Origin: a bacterium | GTDB taxonomy: Bacteria; NPL-UPA2; JAGMAN01 | Length of the DNA: 5,466 nucleotides | Direction of reading: 5' to 3' | Assembly: GCA_023130215.1 (NCBI GenBank) | Contig: JAGMAN010000063.1 | Location: forward strand, 1 to 5,466 | Shown here: positions 1-4,874 of the stretch, piece after piece | Numbering within the stretch: position 1 is the stretch's first letter | How the letters are laid out: each line of letters starts with the position of its first letter | The notes under the pieces: model-generated | Told to the model about the DNA's origin: nothing | What the model saw: the letters and a program-made list of their open reading frames with translations, nothing else | The model's database searches: none | Position numbers and translations under genes: made by a program

Positions 1-1
1 T

Positions 2-220
2 GATTCTGAAAAAATAGCTATAATTGTCACGGACTTTTATGGAACCTTAAGAGAGGAAACTATTGAACATCATAAAAATTTATCCAAAGGAAATTTTAGC
101 ATTGACACAACAAGGGGCATGGGCATATTTATAATGAATTCCATTGTTGATAAACTAGACTACAATATTAAAGAAGGCGAGTTTACCCAGCTGATTGCAA
201 TTTATGCTGGTAAAAAATAA
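2..220 (+). CDS. C-terminal fragment of an RsbW/SpoIIAB-like GHKL ATPase (anti-sigma kinase type), 5' end outside window
   Basis: An open frame enters from the left edge and stops with TAA at 218-220, giving 72 residues. The clearest motif is RGMGIFIMNSIVDKLDY (about residues 40-56). It matches the ATP-lid/G2 box of HATPase_c_2 proteins such as RsbW and SpoIIAB, followed by the usual final strand (FTQLIAIY). These proteins bind ATP, and many phosphorylate an anti-anti-sigma factor or bind a sigma factor. The upstream metal-binding N box is outside the window. The G1 box, normally D-x-G-x-G, reads DFYGT here, so the nucleotide site looks degenerate. The fragment is clearly more AT-rich than nudF and lies 49 bp upstream of the tRNA on the same strand. 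Family placement is fairly secure. The partner and pathway cannot be read from the fragment, and a histidine-kinase or STAS-linked role is also possible. Confidence 0.68.
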   Translation, partial: DSEKIAIIVTDFYGTLREETIEHHKNLSKGNFSIDTTRGMGIFIMNSIVDKLDYNIKEGEFTQLIAIYAGKK

Positions 221-269
221 ATGTTCTTCTTGGTGTTAAAATCAAAAAATGGGAGAGAATAAAATATCT

Positions 270-342
270 GGGGCTGTGGTGCAGTTGGGAGCACATCTGA
301 CTGGCAGTCAGAAGGTCGCGGGTTCGACTCCCGCCAGCTCCA
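270..342 (+). tRNA. tRNA-Ala, anticodon GGC
   Basis: A full 73-nt cloverleaf can be folded by eye. The acceptor stem is GGGGCTG (270-276) with CAGCTCC (335-341). The D arm is GTGC/GCAC, closing an 8-nt loop that contains GGG. The anticodon stem is TCTGA/TCAGA around loop CTGGCAG (301-307), and the T arm is GCGGG/CCCGC with loop TTCGACT. The anticodon at 303-305 is GGC, which reads alanine codon GCC. The third acceptor pair is G-U, the known identity mark of alanine tRNAs, so two independent signs agree. The discriminator is A342, and the next bases are CT, so CCA must be added after transcription. I see no convincing promoter in 221-269 and no terminator after the gene. Cotranscription with the upstream ATPase and with nudF is therefore plausible. 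Confidence 0.96.
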
Positions 343-360
343 CTGAATTGAATTAAAATA

Positions 361-900
361 ATGATGGAAGAGAAGACGGTTAAGTCAAAGCTGATTCATA
401 GGGGCAGAATCCTCACCCTTAGAATAGATGAAGTTATTCTCCCCGATGGTAAGAGGACCACCCGGGAGATCGTCGAGCATCCGGGAGCAGTGGCCGCCGT
501 TCCCCTCTTGTCCGAAGGAGGCCGAAAAGTAATTCTCGTCCGACAGTTCCGCAAACCAGTAGAAGAGGCTATTTACGAAATTCCGGCTGGGAAGTTGGAG
601 CCCGGTGAAGAGCCAAGAAGATGCATGGAAAGAGAATTAGAAGAGGAGATTGGCTACCGAGCGGGGAAACTCGAGAAACTTATTTCCTATTATCCCTCGC
701 CCGGGTTCAGCGCCGAAATCATCCACATTTTCTTAGCCACTGACTTAGAGAAGACAGAACAGAAATTAGAGAAGGACGAATTCCTGGAACCGATCACCCT
801 GGAGTTCGAGAAAGCCTTAAGGATGATCAAAGAAGGAAGAATAAAGGACAGTAAAACCATAATTGGCTTACTGCTAACCAAAGGGAAGTTGCACCATTAG
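361..900 (+). CDS. nudF: Nudix hydrolase, ADP-ribose pyrophosphatase
   Basis: This 179-residue protein hydrolyses ADP-ribose to AMP and ribose 5-phosphate in the cytoplasm, limiting free ADP-ribose. A complete Nudix box G-x5-E-x7-REUxEExGU spans residues 77-99 (G77, E83, R91-E92, E95-E96, G98), which supplies the Mg-binding glutamates. The YPSPGFSAE segment (111-119), with a proline about 15 residues after the box, is the mark of the ADP-ribose subgroup. The N-terminal half (REIVEHPGAVA, RQFRKPVEEAIYEIPAGK) resembles Bacillus NudF in order and length. Tandem ATGs at 361 and 364 are both possible starts. Neither has a Shine-Dalgarno, because the 18 nt after the tRNA are almost purely A and T. 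The stop codon lies in a palindrome shared with the convergent operon. A different ADP-sugar substrate remains possible. Confidence 0.92.
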   Translation: MMEEKTVKSKLIHRGRILTLRIDEVILPDGKRTTREIVEHPGAVAAVPLLSEGGRKVILVRQFRKPVEEAIYEIPAGKLEPGEEPRRCMERELEEEIGYRAGKLEKLISYYPSPGFSAEIIHIFLATDLEKTEQKLEKDEFLEPITLEFEKALRMIKEGRIKDSKTIIGLLLTKGKLHH

Positions 901-920
901 CCGTGAGCGAACGGCTATGG
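894..920. other. Palindrome between convergent genes, holding both stop codons
   Basis: TAGCCGT (898-904) and ACGGCTA (911-917) pair perfectly around a 6-nt loop. CCA (894-896) and TGG (918-920) add three pairs past a one-base bulge. The left arm begins with the TAG stop of nudF, and the right arm supplies, on the - strand, the TAG stop of the pdxA-family gene. The hairpin would form at the 3' end of both transcripts, so it may protect ends or act as a weak bidirectional terminator. No T-tract follows on either strand, so it is not a standard intrinsic terminator. Confidence 0.55.
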
Positions 921-1955
921 CGAAACTGAATTTAATTGCAGAGCTAACCTTATGGCTTGTTTAAGACTTTGGGGATTGGCTGTCCCCTTTCCTGCCTGAT
1001 CGAAGGCCACTCCATGGTCAACTGAAGTGCGGATGATGGGTAGGCCTAAAGTAACGTTTACTCCACTGATGGAAGTCCACCTCTCACCACCTTCCTTATC
1101 ATAGATGAATCCGGCCACTTTCATGGCAATGTGTCCCTGGTCGTGGTACATGGCTACGGCCAGGTCATATTGACCCCCTCGGGTTTTAGAGAAGATGGTG
1201 TCTGGCGGAATGGGACCTTCAGCTACAATTCCTTCTTTCCTGGCTAACTGAATGGCTGGAGTTATCTCCTCTATCTCCTCCCGACCAAATAGTCCTCCTT
1301 CGCCGGCATGAGGATTCAATCCAGCTACGGCAATCTTTGGGTTCTCTATTCCCAGCCTCTTCACCGCTTCATTGCCCAACCTGATCACCGTCAATATTCT
1401 ATCCCGTCTTACTTCTTCGCAGGCCCGCTTCAGAGAAAGGTGGCAGGAGACATGAGCTATACGGAAATCCTCGTCAACAAGCATTAAAGCGTAGTCTTTG
1501 CTGCCGCAGAGCTCAGCCAGAAGCTCGGTATGCCCAGGATAATTGAAGCCAGCTCTAACTATAGCTTCCTTGTGAATGGGACCGGTAACTATGGCTTGAA
1601 TCTCATCGTCTTGCGCTAAGGCAACTGCTCTTTTAATATACTCTATGGCGGCCCGGCCACATTCCTCATCCACCTGACCGAAGTTAACAGAGTCCGCTTC
1701 AATGTTATCTAAATTCAGGAGATCAATCGTCCCGTATTCACCTTTAGCTTCTCCTATTTCCTTAACGCAATTAATCTCCAGATCATTTTTGTTTATGAGA
1801 TTGACAGCTCTTCTCAGGACTGTCTCTTCACCAATCACCACCGGAACCGAAACCTGGTAGAATTCCTCGTCAGAAAGTGCCTTGACGGCAATCTCCGGCC
1901 CCACTCCCGCCGGATCACCCATAGTAATTCCAACAGTTGCTTTATTTCTTGACAA
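915..1955 (-). CDS. PdxA-family 4-phospho-hydroxyacid dehydrogenase, PdxA2-like
   Basis: At 346 residues this is a full-length member of the NAD-dependent PdxA family, which oxidises the 3-hydroxyl of a four-carbon acid 4-phosphate, followed by decarboxylation. Visible family motifs are ITMGDPAGVGPE (10-21), VTGPIHKEA (123-131), YPGHTE (139-144), LNPHAGEGG (213-221), MYHDQG (269-274) and GLPIIRTSVDHG (304-315). The likely metal-binding histidines are H172, H216 and H271. The segment after MYHDQG reads HIAMKVAGF, followed by about 12 extra residues before GVNVTLG. Classical PdxA has LPVLK and a short link there. From memory, the HI form belongs to PdxA2-type enzymes acting on D-threonate or D-erythronate 4-phosphate, so I withhold the symbol pdxA. 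The start is TTG at 1955. A TAG lies three codons upstream in frame, and the next ATG (codon 12) would delete the first strand. It is the last gene of the operon and overlaps the preceding gene by 14 nt. Confidence 0.88.
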   Translation of the reverse strand: MSRNKATVGITMGDPAGVGPEIAVKALSDEEFYQVSVPVVIGEETVLRRAVNLINKNDLEINCVKEIGEAKGEYGTIDLLNLDNIEADSVNFGQVDEECGRAAIEYIKRAVALAQDDEIQAIVTGPIHKEAIVRAGFNYPGHTELLAELCGSKDYALMLVDEDFRIAHVSCHLSLKRACEEVRRDRILTVIRLGNEAVKRLGIENPKIAVAGLNPHAGEGGLFGREEIEEITPAIQLARKEGIVAEGPIPPDTIFSKTRGGQYDLAVAMYHDQGHIAMKVAGFIYDKEGGERWTSISGVNVTLGLPIIRTSVDHGVAFDQAGKGTANPQSLKQAIRLALQLNSVSP

Positions 1956-2880
1956 CTTCCTCTACCGCTTTTATGATATCATCTTCGGTCAGACCGAATT
2001 CTCTGAACAGTTCCCCGGGGTCTCCTGATTCTCCAAAACGGTCTTTGATGGCTATCATCCTCATGGGCACTGGTTCATTCTCCACAATTACCTCGGCTAC
2101 CGCACTTCCCAGCCCGCCTTTAGACATATGCTCTTCAGCGGTGACGATAGCCCTTGTCTCCCGGGCCGCCTTAATGATAAGCTGCTCATCAATTGGCTTA
2201 ATAGTAGAAATATTGATTACCCGGCAGTTGGTCCCTCCTCTGACCCTCAGTTTCTGTGCTGCCTCTAAGGCTTTCTCCACCATAATCCCACAGGCAATGA
2301 TAGTAGCATCGCTGCCGTCAATTAGAACCTTTCCCTTTCCTATCTCGAAGTCTTCATCCTCATTCAAAATTATCGGCACCTTGGCCCTTCCCAGGCGAAT
2401 ATAAACTGGCCCTTTCATGGCAGCCGCAGTCATCACTGCTTTCCCCGTCTCCACTGCATCGCAGGGAACGATAACGGTCATATTGGCAATCGTTCTCATC
2501 AGGGAGATATCCTCAATGCATTGGTGGGAGGAACCATCAGCACCAACGGAAATACCTGCGTGCGTAGCTACAATCTTAACATTGAGGTTGGAATAGCAGA
2601 TGGTATTTCTTATCTGTTCCCAGGCTCGTCCCGAGGCGAAGATGGCGAAAGTAGAAGCAAAGGGAATCTTTCCGCAAGTGGCCAGTCCTGCCGCAGTTCC
2701 CATCATATCCTGTTCCGATATTCCCATCTGAAAAAATCTCTCCGGAAATTTCTTGGCGAAATCATGTGTCTTGGTTGATTTGGAGAGATCTGCATCCAGG
2801 ACAACCACATCTTTATCTATCTCGCCTAATCGGACCAGCGTTTTCCCGTAAGCATCCCGGGTAGCAATCATTTCAGTCAT
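1942..2880 (-). CDS. Transketolase, C-terminal subunit
   Basis: This 312-residue protein carries the pyrimidine-binding and C-terminal domains of transketolase, the half that completes the TPP site in a split enzyme. GISEQDM (53-59) contains the glutamate (E56) that activates the TPP aminopyrimidine. FAIFASGRAWEQIR (78-91) and THAGISVGADGSSHQ (106-120) are standard for the Pyr domain. The C-terminal domain follows from about residue 185, ending with RFGESGDPGEL (281-291). Transketolase moves two-carbon ketol units between pentose, triose and erythrose phosphates. ATG at 2880 overlaps the TGA of the N-subunit gene by one base, and a GGAGGA site sits 9 nt upstream. Translation of the two halves is therefore probably coupled, giving equal amounts. 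Length is usual for separate C-subunits (about 300-320). A DXP-synthase-like or sulfo-sugar transketolase specificity cannot be excluded by eye. Confidence 0.94.
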   Translation of the reverse strand: MTEMIATRDAYGKTLVRLGEIDKDVVVLDADLSKSTKTHDFAKKFPERFFQMGISEQDMMGTAAGLATCGKIPFASTFAIFASGRAWEQIRNTICYSNLNVKIVATHAGISVGADGSSHQCIEDISLMRTIANMTVIVPCDAVETGKAVMTAAAMKGPVYIRLGRAKVPIILNEDEDFEIGKGKVLIDGSDATIIACGIMVEKALEAAQKLRVRGGTNCRVINISTIKPIDEQLIIKAARETRAIVTAEEHMSKGGLGSAVAEVIVENEPVPMRMIAIKDRFGESGDPGELFREFGLTEDDIIKAVEEVVKK

Positions 2881-3710
2881 CAGGATAGTTCCTCCAGGGC
2901 TTGTCTGGTCTGCTCTTTGGTAGGGGCTTTACCGTGGAAATCAACTACATTCTCCATAAAGGAGACACCTTTTCCTTTTATGGTATGGGCAATGATAATG
3001 GTTGGTTTCCCTTTTATTTTCTTTGCTTCCTCGAAGGCTCTGAGAATTTCTTCAAAATTATGTCCATCAATTTCCATAGTATTCCAGCGGAAGGCAGTCC
3101 ATTTTTCTCTGATGGGATTTGAGTTCATAACTTCCACAATCGGCCCATCTATCTGAAGTCCGTTGAAGTCAAGGATAGCACACAGATTATCCAATTTATA
3201 ATGAGCCGCCGTCATAGCCGCTTCCCAGATCTGCCCTTCCTCAATCTCTCCGTCTCCTAAAAGGGCATAGACCCTGTAATCTTTCCCATCCAGTTTTCCA
3301 GCCATGGCCATACCATTAGCAACAGAGAGGCCTTGCCCTAAGGAACCGCTGGAAATTTCTACTCCCGGCGGGCTTCCTATCTTAGGGTGCCCCTGAAGAC
3401 GACTGCCAAATTTTCTCAAGCTCATCAATTCATCTTTTGGGAAATATCCTCTCTCTGCCAGAGCAGAATAAAGCAGGGGAGCAGCGTGCCCCTTGCTCAG
3501 AACAAACCTATCCCGGTCCTCCCGGCGAGGATTCTTATGGTCAATATTGAGAACAGAAAAATAAAGGGCAGTGACAATGTCAGCGGCTGAAAGGGAACCT
3601 CCCGGATGTCCCGAACCAGCCTCACCTAACATAGCAATAATGTCTCTGCGGATCTCAGTGGCCTTTACCTGTAATTTCTCTATGCTCATTTGCTCTTCTA
3701 AACCAAACAT
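2880..3710 (-). CDS. Transketolase, N-terminal subunit
   Basis: This 276-residue protein is the TPP diphosphate-binding half of a two-subunit transketolase. The diphosphate/Mg motif GDGE begins at residue 152 and ends with N183 in DFNG, the expected GDG-x(about 28)-N spacing. SGHPGGSLS (33-41), LSKGHAAPLLY (71-81), LQGHPK (105-110) and SSGSLGQGLS (120-129) are the usual substrate and cofactor contacts. With the C-subunit it should form a heterotetramer active in the non-oxidative pentose phosphate pathway. The sequence ends at LEELS, just after the domain, so this is a natural split gene and not a broken one. The start is uncertain. ATG at 3710 lies 4 bp after the cysE stop but has no nearby Shine-Dalgarno. 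ATG at 3689 (residue 8, MSIEKLQ) has AGAAGAG just upstream and matches the usual family start better. Confidence 0.93.
   Translation of the reverse strand: MFGLEEQMSIEKLQVKATEIRRDIIAMLGEAGSGHPGGSLSAADIVTALYFSVLNIDHKNPRREDRDRFVLSKGHAAPLLYSALAERGYFPKDELMSLRKFGSRLQGHPKIGSPPGVEISSGSLGQGLSVANGMAMAGKLDGKDYRVYALLGDGEIEEGQIWEAAMTAAHYKLDNLCAILDFNGLQIDGPIVEVMNSNPIREKWTAFRWNTMEIDGHNFEEILRAFEEAKKIKGKPTIIIAHTIKGKGVSFMENVVDFHGKAPTKEQTRQALEELS
2890..2895 (-). promoter_or_regulatory. Shine-Dalgarno for the transketolase C-subunit
   Basis: GGAGGA on the - strand lies 9 nt before the ATG at 2880, inside the end of the N-subunit coding sequence. Together with the TGATG stop/start overlap it supports the chosen start and re-initiation by the same ribosomes. 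Confidence 0.72.
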
Positions 3711-3714
3711 GAGA

Positions 3715-4419
3715 CTACTGTTTTCTCCACTTGATCAGTTCCCTCTCCATCTCGTCAATGTGGTGCTGTAACTCCTCCAACCTTTCAGCTAAAGGGTCAG
3801 GGAGGCGGGTATGGTCTAAACTGATTCCCGGGACTTTTTCCCCTTTTCGCTTAGCTATCCTTCCGGGGATGCCCACCACAGTGCAGTCAGGTGGAACGGA
3901 ACGGATGACCACGGCATTGGCTCCCACCTGGACGTTATCGCCAATAGTGATGTTTCCCAAAATCTTCGCTCCTGCTCCCACCACAACATTATTTCCCAGG
4001 GTGGGATGACGCTTCCCCCTCTCCTTGCCCGTTCCTCCCAGGGTCACTCCCTGGAAGAGGGTGACATTGTCACCCAAGACAGAAGTCTCACCAATAACCA
4101 CTCCCATCCCGTGGTCAATGAAGAGTCCCTTCCCTATCTTTGCTCCCGGATGGATTTCCATTCCAGTTATATGACGGGCCAGTTGGGAGAGAAGGCGGGG
4201 GAAGAAGGGAATTTTCATCTTTAAGAGAGCATGGGCAGTGCGGTGAAAGATGATAGCATGGAGTCCAGAGTAAGTGAGAACAACCTCCCAGCAACTGACA
4301 GCAGCAGGGTCTCTCTCAAAGCAGGCTCTCACCTCATGGCGGAAGATAGTAGCGATGAGGAGAAATTTGAGGAGTCCCAGACCAATTAAACCCAATATTA
4401 TGTAAAGAGCAATAAGCAT
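3715..4419 (-). CDS. cysE: Serine O-acetyltransferase with an N-terminal hydrophobic segment
   Basis: The 234-residue protein transfers acetyl from acetyl-CoA to L-serine, making the O-acetylserine used for cysteine synthesis. The core from about residue 30 (CFERDPAAVSCWEVVLTYSGLHAI) follows the Gram-positive CysE/EpsC pattern. A left-handed beta-helix of hexapeptide repeats follows (88-185), with IDHGMGVVIGET (101-112) carrying the catalytic D-H pair, then GVTLGGTGKERGKRHPT (124-140) and VVGIPGR (181-187). The last 30 residues are charged and coiled-coil-like. Residues 1-26 (from MLIALYIILG) are almost entirely hydrophobic and are missing from most relatives, so the enzyme may be anchored to the membrane. 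ATG at 4419 has AAAGGGG 12 nt upstream. A GTG at codon 30 has no ribosome site, so the long form is preferred. It is first in the operon, 4 bp from the transketolase N-subunit gene. Confidence 0.94.
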   Translation of the reverse strand: MLIALYIILGLIGLGLLKFLLIATIFRHEVRACFERDPAAVSCWEVVLTYSGLHAIIFHRTAHALLKMKIPFFPRLLSQLARHITGMEIHPGAKIGKGLFIDHGMGVVIGETSVLGDNVTLFQGVTLGGTGKERGKRHPTLGNNVVVGAGAKILGNITIGDNVQVGANAVVIRSVPPDCTVVGIPGRIAKRKGEKVPGISLDHTRLPDPLAERLEELQHHIDEMERELIKWRKQ

Positions 4420-4431
4420 TTCTTCGATCTA

Positions 4432-4438
4432 CCCCTTT
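4432..4438 (-). promoter_or_regulatory. Putative Shine-Dalgarno of cysE
   Basis: AAAGGGG on the - strand lies 12 nt before the ATG at 4419. Spacing is a little long, but it is the only purine-rich site near any possible start. It therefore favours the long form of CysE with the hydrophobic N-terminus. Confidence 0.5.
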
Positions 4439-4527
4439 AAATAATTTAACTATCAAAAAAAAGACACACCCGAAGCGGAATCGGAAAATATGAGAAGGTT
4501 ATTATGTTCTCCTTTATCCTGTAGAAA

Positions 4528-4556
4528 CTTATATCATACAATTGAGTTCCTATCAA
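4528..4556 (-). promoter_or_regulatory. Sigma70-type promoter of the cysE-transketolase-pdxA operon
   Basis: On the - strand, TTGATA (4556-4551) is followed by exactly 17 nt and then TATAAG (4533-4528). Each hexamer matches consensus at 5 of 6 positions. A run of seven Ts (4564-4558) lies just upstream of the -35 and could serve as an UP element. Transcription would start near 4521, leaving a leader of about 100 nt before cysE. The leader shows no T-box consensus. It does contain a U8 run, described among the findings. Confidence 0.65.
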
Positions 4557-4557
4557 G

Positions 4558-4620
4558 AAAAAAATAATCACAGTGTTGTCACAGAGCACAGACCTGCCTG
4601 TCGGCAAACAGCGATTATCT
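4558..4620 (-). terminator. Possible - strand stem-loop with U7 tail
   Basis: On the - strand, AGATAATCGC (4620-4611) can pair with GTGATTATTT (4571-4562), giving ten pairs of which two are G-U. The 39-nt loop contains a second small hairpin, TTTGCC/GGCAGG around GACA (4608-4593). Seven Ts follow and overlap the arm. It could end leftward transcripts reading through from ispF. The AT-rich stem and large loop make it weak, and the T run may instead belong to the cysE promoter. Confidence 0.3.
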
Positions 4621-4700
4621 AGTTTCATTCTTTTCTTTCGGAAATTGATAAATATTATTTGGCGTTTTTGCAAAACCCTCGCACTACATTTTGGGGCCGC

Positions 4701-4768
4701 AAAAAAATCTTTCCCGACGGGTTGAAAAAAACTTTGAAAAAAAATCTATTTTTTTCAGAAAAAAATTT
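4701..4768 (+). promoter_or_regulatory. A/T-tract array (putative curved DNA and UP element)
   Basis: A7 at 4701-4707, A7 at 4725-4731, A8 at 4737-4744, T7 at 4749-4755 and A7 at 4759-4765 have centres about 24, 12.5, 11.5 and 10 bp apart, so the last four are close to helical phase. The last tract lies around -50 relative to the predicted start site, where the RNA polymerase alpha C-terminal domain binds. Bending and UP-element activity are inferred from this layout. Confidence 0.5.
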
Positions 4769-4777
4769 GCAAATGAC

Positions 4778-4806
4778 TTGACAAAGATAACAGTATATGG
4801 TATATT
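4778..4806 (+). promoter_or_regulatory. Strong sigma70-type promoter of the lysine-rich protein
   Basis: A consensus TTGACA (4778-4783), a 17-nt spacer, then TATATT (4801-4806, 5 of 6 to TATAAT). Transcription should begin near 4813, giving a leader of about 60 nt. An ATTTGCAAAT palindrome (4765-4774) lies 3 bp upstream of the -35. A 7-bp inverted repeat, TTCCAAC/GTTGGAA (4806-4812, 4837-4843), spans the start site and could be an operator. Confidence 0.85.
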
Positions 4807-4855
4807 TCCAACAAATGACCACAATGTATTGTTTAAGTTGGAATTTAAGAACTGG

Positions 4856-4865
4856 AAGGAGGTGA
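4856..4865 (+). promoter_or_regulatory. Ten-base perfect Shine-Dalgarno
   Basis: AAGGAGGTGA is the exact complement of the conserved 16S rRNA 3' tail (UCACCUCCUU) and lies 9 nt before the ATG at 4875. It fixes the start of the lysine-rich gene and predicts very efficient initiation. It is the strongest ribosome site in the window. Confidence 0.88.
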
Positions 4866-4874
4866 GTTTATCCT

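Larger units (their letters stand above)
4440..4874. other. 435-bp divergent intergenic control region
   Basis: No credible protein gene lies between cysE and the lysine-rich gene. Open frames here are short, have atypical composition and run through promoter elements and A-tracts. The region holds the cysE promoter (- strand), the lysine-protein promoter (+ strand), a possible - strand stem-loop, five A/T tracts of 7-8 bases between 4701 and 4765, and two TTTGCAAA-centred palindromes at 4666-4675 and 4765-4774. It is strongly AT-rich compared with the flanking genes. Confidence 0.7.

Noticed and set aside
221-269. Promoter for the tRNA using TTAAAA (236-241) and TAAAAT (260-265)
   Set aside because: The start would fall inside the mature tRNA, and the -35 match is poor.
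690-881. 63-residue - strand open frame inside nudF
   Set aside because: Antisense to the conserved Nudix protein, with no ribosome site or motif.
1942-3710. Transketolase broken by a frameshift
   Set aside because: Each half is a complete, normal-length subunit with its own start, the second has a good ribosome site, and the break falls at the domain boundary. Natural split transketolases are common.
1937-4224. Several + strand open frames of 66-155 residues opposite cysE, the transketolase genes and pdxA
   Set aside because: All lie antisense to well-supported genes, have no family motifs and lack ribosome sites. They are shadows of coding sequence.
4420-4521. T-box or other cysteine riboswitch in the cysE leader
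   Set aside because: The leader is only about 100 nt and has no T-box consensus (AGGGUGG-type) or strong antiterminator stem.
4446-4673. 75-residue - strand open frame upstream of cysE
   Set aside because: No ribosome site, no recognisable domain, and it runs through the cysE promoter and a T-rich stem-loop. Composition is that of translated AT-rich intergenic DNA.
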